Below, piece by piece: positions 1-5,462 of a stretch of DNA of 11,209 nt; position 1 is the first letter of the stretch, and each line of letters starts with the position of its first letter. Origin of the DNA: Dysgonamonadaceae bacterium (GTDB taxonomy: Bacteria > Bacteroidota > Bacteroidia > Bacteroidales > Azobacteroidaceae). The position numbers were made by a program, and so were the translations under genes. Below the pieces are notes generated by a model. That model had not been told where the DNA came from, searched no databases, and saw only the letters and a program-made list of their open reading frames with translations. The stretch is taken from contig JAIRMF010000099.1 of assembly GCA_031258895.1 (NCBI GenBank), forward strand, positions 1-11,209. The letters are read 5' to 3'.

Positions 1-306
1 ACAGTATACGTCAGTCCCGGATATGAACCCGTAGAGTTGGTCGGAAAATGGATAAGCGAAAAAAAAGATACAATTAACTTCCTTGGTTACTGGGGGTTTG
101 TATATGAGCCGATCGTCCCGCTAACCGGTGTAATGCGACCGTACGCGTACATCTGTCACATAGGAAAAGATTCAATCAGCGCGGCGCTAAGCTACAGCAG
201 TAATTCCAACGACTGGAAAACGTATTATTTCCATTACTCAAAAGAGCAAATCGAAATTCGCGGATTCCAAAACTATGAAAAAGGCGTCTACGTAAGACTG
301 AAATGA
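1..306 (+). CDS. 3' end of an unrecognised protein gene (5' truncated by the window)
   Basis: The frame is open from the first base to a TGA at 304-306, so this is the C-terminal 101 residues of a longer protein. A TTG at 37 could be read as a start, but the frame continues upstream without a stop and TTG is a poor choice. The segment is rich in aromatic residues and Ser/Asn (GYWGFVYEP, SYSSNSNDWKTYYFHYS) and ends in GVYVRLK. This alternating polar/aromatic pattern suggests beta-strands. I recognise no family. It is not the C-terminus of RpoC, which often lies upstream of rpsL. A stem-loop follows about 60 bases downstream. That it is a real coding end is fairly likely; the function is unknown. 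Confidence 0.55.
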   Translation, partial: TVYVSPGYEPVELVGKWISEKKDTINFLGYWGFVYEPIVPLTGVMRPYAYICHIGKDSISAALSYSSNSNDWKTYYFHYSKEQIEIRGFQNYEKGVYVRLK

Positions 307-364
307 AAACAATGGCTCGAAGTTTTTTTGGGAGGGCTTGTGAATAATGTCCGTACATAAATAC

Positions 365-393
365 CCCTAAAAGTTGTGTGCCTAACTTTTGGG
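365..393 (+). terminator. Stem-loop downstream of the truncated gene, possible terminator
   Basis: CCC, a bulged T, then AAAAGTT (369-375) pair with AACTTTT (384-390) and GGG (391-393) around an 8-base loop, giving about ten base pairs. It lies between the stop at 306 and the rpsL promoter, where a terminator is expected. No T-run follows the stem on either strand, so intrinsic termination is uncertain. The rest of 307-519 shows only minor hairpins, such as TTGTG/CACAA at 456-468 and ATCAC/GTGAT at 478-495, and no gene. Confidence 0.35.
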
Positions 394-519
394 AACATAA
401 GTTCAAAACACGGGTGGCCTCAATATTGATTTTCATCCTTTACACTGCCGATTTATTGTGCTACACAACATTCCACAATCACATTTACAGGTGATCGTTA
501 GTTTTTTTTCAATAGAATA

Positions 520-549
520 TTGCTGTTTCAAAAAATATACGTACCTTTG
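520..549 (+). promoter_or_regulatory. Promoter of the rpsL-rpsG-fusA operon
   Basis: A -7 element TACCTTTG at 542-549 fits the Bacteroidota primary-sigma consensus TAnnTTTG. A TTG at 520-522 is placed as the -33 element with a 19-base spacer. Transcription would start near 555, leaving an A/T-rich leader of about 48 bases before the rpsL ATG. No Shine-Dalgarno motif is visible, which is usual in this phylum. Confidence 0.75.
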
Positions 550-602
550 CACGCTCAAAAATTAAAATTTAAGCAGAAAAATACATTAAAGAAATTTTCA
601 AA

Positions 603-1001
603 ATGCCTACAATTCAACAGTTAGTCAGAAAAGGAAGGGAAACTTTAGTAGAAAAAGGTAAGTCCCCTGCGCTTGATTCCTGCCCACAACGCCGTGGCGT
701 TTGCGTGAGGGTTTACACTACAACTCCCAAAAAACCTAATTCCGCTATGCGCAAAGTAGCTCGCGTGCGCTTGACAAGCTCCAAAGAAGTGAATGCCTAT
801 ATTCCCGGCGAAGGTCATAACCTTCAAGAACACTCAATCGTGCTTGTGCGCGGAGGTCGTGTAAAAGATCTACCGGGCGTACGTTATCATATAGTTCGAG
901 GGACGCTCGATACCGCAGGTGTGAACGGTCGTACTCAACGCCGTTCGAAATACGGTACAAAACGCCCAAAGGCAGGCAAAGCGGCGCCGGCTAAAAAGTG
1001 A
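603..1001 (+). CDS. rpsL: Small ribosomal subunit protein S12 (uS12)
   Basis: S12 sits at the decoding centre of the 30S subunit and helps monitor codon-anticodon pairing. The 132-residue product has the family's landmarks: MPTIQQLVRKGR at the N-terminus, the CPQRRGVC segment, TTTPKKPNSAMRKVARV (residues 39-55), GEGHNLQEHS (69-78) and RGGRVKDLPGVRYH (83-96). Lys43 and Lys88, the positions whose substitution classically gives streptomycin resistance, are both the sensitive-type lysine. Asp89, the methylthiolation site in many bacteria, is present. The C-terminus is basic (KRPKAGKAAPAKK), as in Bacteroidota. It is the first gene of the operon, 114 bases before rpsG. The ATG is the only sensible start and matches the family's N-terminus exactly. 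Confidence 0.98.
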   Translation: MPTIQQLVRKGRETLVEKGKSPALDSCPQRRGVCVRVYTTTPKKPNSAMRKVARVRLTSSKEVNAYIPGEGHNLQEHSIVLVRGGRVKDLPGVRYHIVRGTLDTAGVNGRTQRRSKYGTKRPKAGKAAPAKK

Positions 1002-1007
1002 CCCCTA

Positions 1008-1023
1008 AATTTCAATTGAAATT
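1008..1023. other. 16-bp perfect palindrome just after rpsL
   Basis: AATTTCAATTGAAATT is perfectly self-complementary and begins seven bases after the rpsL stop. It is flanked by two direct copies of CCCCTAAA (1002-1009 and 1027-1034, 25 bases apart). As RNA it could form a weak A/U hairpin; as DNA it could be a dyad. No function is evident from sequence. Confidence 0.5.
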
Positions 1024-1055
1024 CCTCCCCTAAAAACATAAAAATCGGTTGAGTA

Positions 1056-1077
1056 AATGGACTCGTCAGGGTCCGTT
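1056..1077 (+). promoter_or_regulatory. rpsL/rpsG intercistronic RNA hairpin, candidate ribosomal-protein control site
   Basis: Bases 1056-1063 (AATGGACT) pair with 1070-1077 (GGTCCGTT) around the loop CGTCAG, an eight-pair stem with two G-U wobbles. It ends 38 bases before the rpsG ATG. In Escherichia coli the str-operon gap between S12 and S7 carries the S7 binding site for translational autoregulation. An equivalent role here is inference from position and pairing only. Confidence 0.4.
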
Positions 1078-1115
1078 GAAGACCAAAATTTAACAACCAA
1101 ATTGATTTTTAAAAA

Positions 1116-1592
1116 ATGAGAAAAGCAAAACCGAAAAAAAGACAGATCCTTCCGGATCCTGTGTTTGGTGAAAAGAAGGTTACAAAATTTGTAAACCATT
1201 TGATGTATGACGGTAAGAAAAGTACCGCCTTCAAGATTTTTTACACCGCGTTGGACAAGGTGAAAACCAAGCTCGCCAATGAAACAAAATCACCCGTTGA
1301 GATATGGAAACAGGCATTGGATAACATCACTCCGCTTGTTGAAGTAAAGTCGCGCCGCATCGGTGGAGCTACGTTTCAGGTTCCAACCGAAATTCGTCCC
1401 GACCGTAAGGAATCAATCTCGATGAAGAATCTTATTTCTTTCTCCCGCAAGCGAAACGGTAAATCAATGTCGGATAAACTTGCTGCCGAAATCGTTGATG
1501 CGTTCAATAATCAGGGTAGCGCCTTTAAACGTAAGGAAGATATGCACCGTATGGCGGAGGCTAACCGCGCTTTTGCACATTTCCGTTTCTAA
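1116..1592 (+). CDS. rpsG: Small ribosomal subunit protein S7 (uS7)
   Basis: S7 is a primary binder of the 16S rRNA 3' major domain, nucleates head assembly of the 30S subunit and contacts the E-site region. The 158-residue product shows the N-terminal MRKAKPKKRQILPDPVFG arm, KFVNHLMYDGKKSTA (24-38), the rRNA-binding VEVKSRRIGGATFQVPTEI stretch (about 75-93) and the C-terminal KREDMHRMAEANRAFAHFRF-type tail, here with KRKEDMHRMAEANRAF. The length is normal for the family. The ATG at 1116 follows an A/T-rich leader and matches the conserved N-terminus. fusA begins 15 bases after its stop, so the two are surely cotranscribed. The preceding gap holds a hairpin that may be its own feedback site. 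Confidence 0.98.
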   Translation: MRKAKPKKRQILPDPVFGEKKVTKFVNHLMYDGKKSTAFKIFYTALDKVKTKLANETKSPVEIWKQALDNITPLVEVKSRRIGGATFQVPTEIRPDRKESISMKNLISFSRKRNGKSMSDKLAAEIVDAFNNQGSAFKRKEDMHRMAEANRAFAHFRF

Positions 1593-1607
1593 ATTTTTTT
1601 CAAGAAT

Positions 1608-3737
1608 ATGGCATTAGGTTCAGACAATCTATTAAAATTCACAAGAAATCTCGGCATCATGGCTCACATTGACGCCGGAAAAACTACGACTTCGGAACGT
1701 ATTCTGTATTATACCGGGCTTACTCACAAAATAGGCGAGGTTCACGACGGAGCCGCCACTATGGACTGGATGGCACAGGAACAGGAACGCGGGATCACTA
1801 TCACGTCGGCCGCTACCACCGCAAACTGGAAATATCTGGGAGAGACATACAAGATCAACCTGATAGATACACCGGGACACGTAGATTTTACGGTCGAGGT
1901 TGAGCGTTCTCTTCGCATTCTTGATGGCGCTGTTGCTACTTTTTGTGCGGTTGGAGGTGTAGAGCCTCAATCGGAAACCGTTTGGCGTCAAGCGGATAAA
2001 TATAAAGTCCCCCGTATCGGTTACGTCAACAAGATGGACCGTTCCGGCGCGAATTTTTTTGAAGTAGTACATCAGATAAAGGGCGTTTTGGGAGCTAATC
2101 CCTGTCCGATACAGATTCCTATCGGGGCTGAGGAGAAGTTTCGCGGTATCATTGATCTCATCAGGATGAAGGCGCTTTATTGGCACGATGAAACGATGGG
2201 TGCGGACTATTCGGTAGAGGAGATTCCGATCGAGTATGTTTCGGAGGCGAACGAATGGCGGGATAAAATGCTTGAGACATTGGCCGAGATTGATGAGAAA
2301 TTTATGGAGAAATATTTCGATTCGCCGAGTACGATTACCGAGGAGGAGATTCATGCGGTTTTACGCAAGGGCACGCTGTTGATGGAGATCAATCCTGTGA
2401 TATGCGGCTCGTCGTTCAAGAACAAGGGCGTTCAGCCTTTGCTTGACGCTGCCTGTGCCTACCTGCCGAGTCCGGTAGACACGGATGCTATCGAGGGTGT
2501 TTCGCCTGATGACAGCGAGAAGAAGGTGATTCGACATCCGAGCACTTCGGAGCCGTTTTGTGCGCTTGCGTTTAAGATTGCGACCGATCCTTATGTTGGT
2601 CGTCTTTGTTTTTTCCGTGTTTATTCGGGGGAACTTGAGGCCGGGTCTTACGTTTACAATACTCGTTCCGGTAAGAAGGAGCGTATTTCCCGTCTTTTCC
2701 AGATGCATTCCAACAAGCAGAATCCTAAGGAGTTTATCGGTTGCGGTGATATAGGTGCGGGAGTAGGTTTCAAGGACATTCGTACCGGGGACACGCTGTG
2801 TGACGAGGATCATCCGTTGGTTCTCGAGTCGATGGATTTTCCGGAGCCGGTTATCGGCATTGCCGTTGAGCCTAAGACGCAGAAGGATCTTGACAAGCTT
2901 GGGCTTGGGCTTAGCAAACTTGCCGAAGAGGATCCGACGTTTACCGTCAGGACTGATGAGGAGACGGGTCAGACTATTATTTCCGGCATGGGCGAGTTGC
3001 ATCTTGAAATAATTATTGACCGTTTGCGGCGTGAATTTAAGGTTGAGTGTAATCAGGGTCGTCCTCAGGTGTCATATAAGGAATCTATCACCAAGCAGGT
3101 TGAGTTGCGCGAGGTTTATAAGAAGCAGACGGGTGGTCGCGGCAAGTTTGCGGACATCATAGTTAAGGTAGGCCCTGCCGACGCTGATTTTGAGGGCGAG
3201 TTACAGTTTGTAGACGAGGTTAAGGGCGGCAACATACCGAAGGAGTATATACCATCCATACAGAAGGGTTTCCAGCGTGCGATGAAGAATGGCGTTTTGG
3301 CGGGCTATTCTCTTGAGAAGTTGAAAGTGGTTGTTGTTGACGGGTCGTTTCACCCTGTGGATTCCGATCAGTTGTCTTTTGAGATTTGTGCTGTTCAGGC
3401 GTTTAAGAGTGCATGTGAGAAGGCGAGTCCTGTTTTGAAGGAGCCGATCATGCGGATAGAGATAATAACTCCGGAGGAGAGCATGGGGGACGTGATTGGC
3501 GATCTTAACAAGCGTCGCGGCCAGGTAGAGGGCATGGATACGAGTCGTACGGGAGCGAGGATAGTTAAGGCTCATGCGCCGTTGTCGGAGATGTTCGGTT
3601 ATGTAACTGCTTTGCGGACTATCACTTCCGGTCGTGCCACGAGCACCATGTCGTTTTCCCGGTACGAGGAGGTTTCGTCCTCGGTAGCGCGTGCCGTATT
3701 GACCGAAGTCAAGGGGCGTGTAGACTTGATAAAATAG
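1608..3737 (+). CDS. fusA: Elongation factor G (translocase GTPase)
   Basis: EF-G drives GTP-dependent movement of tRNAs and mRNA through the ribosome. The product is 709 residues, full length for the family. The G domain is intact: P-loop AHIDAGKT (19-26), switch I with MAQEQERGITITSAA and Thr64, DTPGH (87-91), and NKMD (141-144), with a GSSF segment as G5 further on. Later domains are recognisable: the domain III segment SGMGELHLEIIIDRL, domain IV with YKKQTGGRGKFADI, and domain V with MRIEIITPEESMGDVIGDLNKRRGQ. The start is ATG, 15 bases after rpsG. It ends with TAG and no clear terminator follows. Codon choice shifts along the gene: mixed GAA/GAG and AAA/AAG early, almost only GAG and AAG in the last third, where the coding strand becomes G/T-rich. 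The usual downstream partner rpsJ is not here. Confidence 0.98.
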   Translation: MALGSDNLLKFTRNLGIMAHIDAGKTTTSERILYYTGLTHKIGEVHDGAATMDWMAQEQERGITITSAATTANWKYLGETYKINLIDTPGHVDFTVEVERSLRILDGAVATFCAVGGVEPQSETVWRQADKYKVPRIGYVNKMDRSGANFFEVVHQIKGVLGANPCPIQIPIGAEEKFRGIIDLIRMKALYWHDETMGADYSVEEIPIEYVSEANEWRDKMLETLAEIDEKFMEKYFDSPSTITEEEIHAVLRKGTLLMEINPVICGSSFKNKGVQPLLDAACAYLPSPVDTDAIEGVSPDDSEKKVIRHPSTSEPFCALAFKIATDPYVGRLCFFRVYSGELEAGSYVYNTRSGKKERISRLFQMHSNKQNPKEFIGCGDIGAGVGFKDIRTGDTLCDEDHPLVLESMDFPEPVIGIAVEPKTQKDLDKLGLGLSKLAEEDPTFTVRTDEETGQTIISGMGELHLEIIIDRLRREFKVECNQGRPQVSYKESITKQVELREVYKKQTGGRGKFADIIVKVGPADADFEGELQFVDEVKGGNIPKEYIPSIQKGFQRAMKNGVLAGYSLEKLKVVVVDGSFHPVDSDQLSFEICAVQAFKSACEKASPVLKEPIMRIEIITPEESMGDVIGDLNKRRGQVEGMDTSRTGARIVKAHAPLSEMFGYVTALRTITSGRATSTMSFSRYEEVSSSVARAVLTEVKGRVDLIK

Positions 3738-3765
3738 GGCTGTTAGTTATCCGATAGAATAGAGG

Positions 3766-3849
3766 GTGCGGGGGACGTAATGTTCGCCGCATTTTTTTTG
3801 TGGAGAAGTGTGGAGAATGTAATGTTTGCCGCACTTTTTTTATGAGGGA
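3766..3849. repeat. Imperfect 42-bp direct duplication next to the 21-bp array
   Basis: Two copies (3766-3807 and 3808-3849) share GTAATGTTYGCCGCA followed by a run of seven or eight T, and each opens with GTG(C/T)GG. The start of a third copy (GTGTGGA) appears at 3850. The period, 42, is exactly twice that of the array starting at 3907. The stretch lies immediately downstream of fusA. Confidence 0.8.
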
Positions 3850-3906
3850 GTGTGGAAGTTGCTGTCCGGAGAATACGAATTACGGCTTGCGAAACATACA
3901 TATCTT

Positions 3907-4131
3907 TGTGAGAAGTTCCCAGACGTCTGCGAGGAACTCCCAGACATCTGTGAGAAGCTCCCAGACATCTGTGAGGAACTCCCAGACATCTGTGAGAAGT
4001 TCCCAGACATCTGTGAGGAACTCCCAGACATCTGTGAGAAGCTCCCAGACATCTGTGAGAAGCTCCCAGACATCTGCGAGGAACTCCCAGACATTTGTGA
4101 GAAGCTCCCAGACCTATGCGAGAAGCTCTCG
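3907..4131. repeat. 21-bp tandem repeat array, ten full units plus a partial one
   Basis: Ten head-to-tail 21-bp units cover 3907-4116 and a partial unit covers 4117-4131, with no spacers. Each contains CCCAGAC; the most common form includes CTCCCAGACATCTGTGAG. An AAG/GAA difference largely alternates between neighbours, giving a weak 42-bp higher-order period. Five of six frames are free of stops across the array. One plus frame reads CEKLPDI/CEELPDI heptads and ends with TAA at 4132-4134. A second plus frame reads SSQTSVR/NSQTSVR and runs to TGA at 4226-4228. A minus frame reads CLGASHR-type heptads. Their longest readings start at TTG or GTG with no promoter in good position, so a protein product is unproven. 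It is not a CRISPR array. Confidence 0.93.
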
Positions 4132-4233
4132 TAACTATCTTCAAAGTGTGATGTGCTTATCCGACAATATACGTATCAAGTCGTATAGCGTGTTCGAATT
4201 GGCAGGTAATGTGCGTTCAAAAGCATGAACTGC

Positions 4234-4250
4234 ATGTTTCAAAGCACGAA
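4234..4250 (+). repeat. Left copy of a 17-bp direct repeat flanking the Fic island
   Basis: ATGTTTCAAAGCACGAA here matches 5368-5384 at 16 of 17 positions (G versus A at position 11), on either side of the integrase remnant and Fic gene. A looser relative, GTTCAAAAGCATGAAC, sits just upstream at 4215-4230. The rest of 4135-4290 shows no gene; it has a small TATACG/CGTATA hairpin at 4168-4187. Confidence 0.5.
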
Positions 4251-4290
4251 TGATTTGCACGATTTTCGAGAGAAAAATAAAGATAACAAA

Positions 4291-4308
4291 AGGGCAAGAA
4301 AAACAAGA
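4291..4308 (+). repeat. Left imperfect inverted repeat of the Fic island
   Basis: AGGGCAAGAA plus AAACAAGA is repeated in inverse orientation at 5316-5335, where the reverse complement reads AGGGCAAGAA, two extra bases (CA), then AAACAAGA. Weaker A-rich similarity continues about 20 bases outward on both sides. The pair encloses the promoter, integrase remnant and Fic gene. Confidence 0.5.
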
Positions 4309-4327
4309 TACAGACAGGGATACACGT

Positions 4328-4373
4328 TTGTTACCCGTTCAAAAATATGTTGTACCTTTGCAGAGGGTAACAA
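4328..4373 (+). promoter_or_regulatory. Promoter within a 9-bp inverted repeat (candidate operator)
   Basis: TACCTTTG at 4353-4360 is a good -7 element, and a TTTG at 4327-4330 lies 22 bases upstream as a possible -33. The -7 box lies between perfect 9-bp arms, TTGTTACCC (4328-4336) and GGGTAACAA (4365-4373), 28 bases apart. It should drive the integrase remnant and, with only 11 bases between them, the Fic gene. The arms flank the polymerase site, as a repressor operator might. Confidence 0.55.
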
Positions 4374-4390
4374 TAAGATAATTCTGCAAT

Positions 4391-4522
4391 ATGGGTGACA
4401 TAAGAAAATCTAAAAAGCAACTGAAAATATATCTAACACCTGAAAAAACGCCGCTTGAAAAAGCCCAAAATCGCCAAACACTTGAATTGGCAAAGACAAT
4501 ATTTTTTAGGTTAATCATATAA
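4391..4522 (+). pseudogene. N-terminal remnant of a Bacteroidota tyrosine recombinase (integrase)
   Basis: ATG to TAA encodes only 43 residues. The core KKQLKIYLTPEKTPLEKAQN followed by RQTLELAKTI closely resembles, from memory, the segment in Bacteroidota site-specific tyrosine recombinases that joins the arm-binding domain to the SAM-like core-binding domain (typically LxLYLxPEK...NRETLELAEAIRAKR). The similarity ends at AKTI, and the frame then reads FFRLII and stops. The core-binding domain, the catalytic domain and the Arg/His/Arg/Tyr residues are all missing. It has its own promoter and lies 11 bases before the Fic gene. I infer a decayed integrase left from the event that brought in the Fic gene. 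A small independent peptide or antitoxin is an alternative, less favoured because the Fic protein carries its own inhibitory motif. Confidence 0.55.
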
Positions 4523-4533
4523 ACTTCAACAAA

Positions 4534-5298
4534 ATGAAAACAACAGAAATAAATAAACTTGAAAAAATGGTCGCCGACTATCAGCAAGCAATGCGTGGAC
4601 AGGTAGACATGAAAAAATTCACCTACTATGCAATCACCCATCATAGTACGTCGATAGAAGGAAGTACTTTGACGGAGGGGCAAGTGTATAATCTCCTCGA
4701 CCAGGATATACCCGCCAAGAATAAACCCTTTTCAGAGCAACAAATGGTAATTGACCACCACAAAGCACTTGTTTATACCCTCAACAAAGCAAGCGAGAAC
4801 AAGCCGCTTACAGAACCGGTTATACAGGAAATCGGCGGTATGGTAGTGAAAAATACAGGCGGCATTTACAATACGGCAATAGGTACGTTTGACGGCACAC
4901 GAGGCGACTACCGACTTATAAATGTCCACGCAGGGGCGCGGACTTTCCCAAATTACAGTAAAGTACCCGACCTTATGAAATCTTTTGTTGAAACGGTAAA
5001 CAGGCAAATTACAGCGGCAAAAACTTTTCAACAAAAATGCGAGGCCGCCTTTTATGCACACTTCCAATTTGTAAGCATACACCCGTTTGCAGACGGCAAT
5101 GGGCGTACAAGCCGCCTGATTATGAATTATATTTTGTCCTGCTTTGATTTGCCGATTTTCTATGTCTATAAAAGCAGTCGGGTATCGTATATCCAGGCGT
5201 TGGAACGGGCGCGGGACACGGATAACTTACAACCCTTTTACAGTTTTATGTTTGGACAGTACAAAAAGTTTTTGGAAAAGGAAATAAAGGCGGTTTAG
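4534..5298 (+). CDS. Fic domain AMPylase (class II, self-inhibited), cytoplasmic
   Basis: Fic enzymes usually transfer AMP from ATP to hydroxyl side chains of target proteins. The 254-residue protein carries the full active-site loop HPFADGNGRTSR at residues 183-194 (HxFx[D/E]GNGRxxR): His183 is the catalytic base, Asp187 the metal ligand, and Asn189, Arg191 and Arg194 phosphate contacts. Near the N-terminus, STSIEG (38-43) fits the inhibitory [S/T]xxxE[G/N] helix, with Glu42 expected to block productive ATP binding. This makes it class II, with toxin and antidote in one chain. The GTFDGTRGDYR region (about 125) is probably the substrate-docking flap. No signal peptide, HTH domain or separate antitoxin is seen. 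It follows the integrase remnant and lies inside flanking repeats, suggesting horizontal acquisition. The target is unknown. Confidence 0.93.
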   Translation: MKTTEINKLEKMVADYQQAMRGQVDMKKFTYYAITHHSTSIEGSTLTEGQVYNLLDQDIPAKNKPFSEQQMVIDHHKALVYTLNKASENKPLTEPVIQEIGGMVVKNTGGIYNTAIGTFDGTRGDYRLINVHAGARTFPNYSKVPDLMKSFVETVNRQITAAKTFQQKCEAAFYAHFQFVSIHPFADGNGRTSRLIMNYILSCFDLPIFYVYKSSRVSYIQALERARDTDNLQPFYSFMFGQYKKFLEKEIKAV

Positions 5299-5315
5299 CG
5301 GAGAATCTTTCCTAC

Positions 5316-5335
5316 TCTTGTTTTGTTCTTGCCCT
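5316..5335 (-). repeat. Right imperfect inverted repeat of the Fic island
   Basis: This is the inverse partner of 4291-4308. It begins 17 bases after the Fic stop, so a role in 3'-end formation is also possible, although no strong hairpin with a T-tract forms locally. Confidence 0.5.
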
Positions 5336-5367
5336 CTAATTTTGCTTTTGTTTTCAGCCTGCATTAA

Positions 5368-5388
5368 ATGTTTCAAAACACGAAACAT
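5368..5388 (+). repeat. Right copy of the 17-bp direct repeat, inside a perfect hairpin
   Basis: ATGTTTC (5368-5374) pairs with GAAACAT (5382-5388) around AAAACAC. Its first 17 bases are the direct-repeat partner of 4234-4250. The core TTCAAAACACG also occurs at 402-412. It lies in the convergent gap between the Fic gene and gcvP and could act in termination from either side, though no T-run follows. Confidence 0.5.
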
Positions 5389-5462
5389 GCGTCCTAAATG
5401 TCCGAACAGGTGAAAAGCCGGTTGCCCTTAAAAATGAACGGCGCGCGGCGAAAAATGAAAAA

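Noticed and set aside
176..436. 86-codon minus-strand frame over the truncated gene end
   Set aside because: About half overlaps the plus-strand coding end in antisense, there is no recognisable product, and it crosses the 365-393 stem-loop.
1632..2354. 240-codon minus-strand open frame opposite fusA
   Set aside because: It is fully antisense to conserved EF-G coding sequence, has no recognisable product, and looks like a codon-bias artefact.
3901..3908. TATCTTTG as a -7 promoter element at the left end of the array
   Set aside because: It matches TAnnTTTG, but no TTG occurs at the right distance upstream, and transcription would begin inside the repeats.
3907..4131. CRISPR array
   Set aside because: The units are contiguous 21-mers with no unique spacers and no cas genes nearby.
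3743..4144. 133-codon minus-strand frame with CLGASHR-type heptads
   Set aside because: It starts at TTG. Unit differences cause non-conservative changes (Ala-Ser to Val-Pro), and openness follows from a stop-free unit whose length is a multiple of three.
4339..4683. 114-codon minus-strand open frame overlapping the Fic start
   Set aside because: It overlaps the promoter, the integrase remnant and the Fic N-terminus in antisense. Its Phe/Cys-rich translation mirrors A-rich sense DNA.
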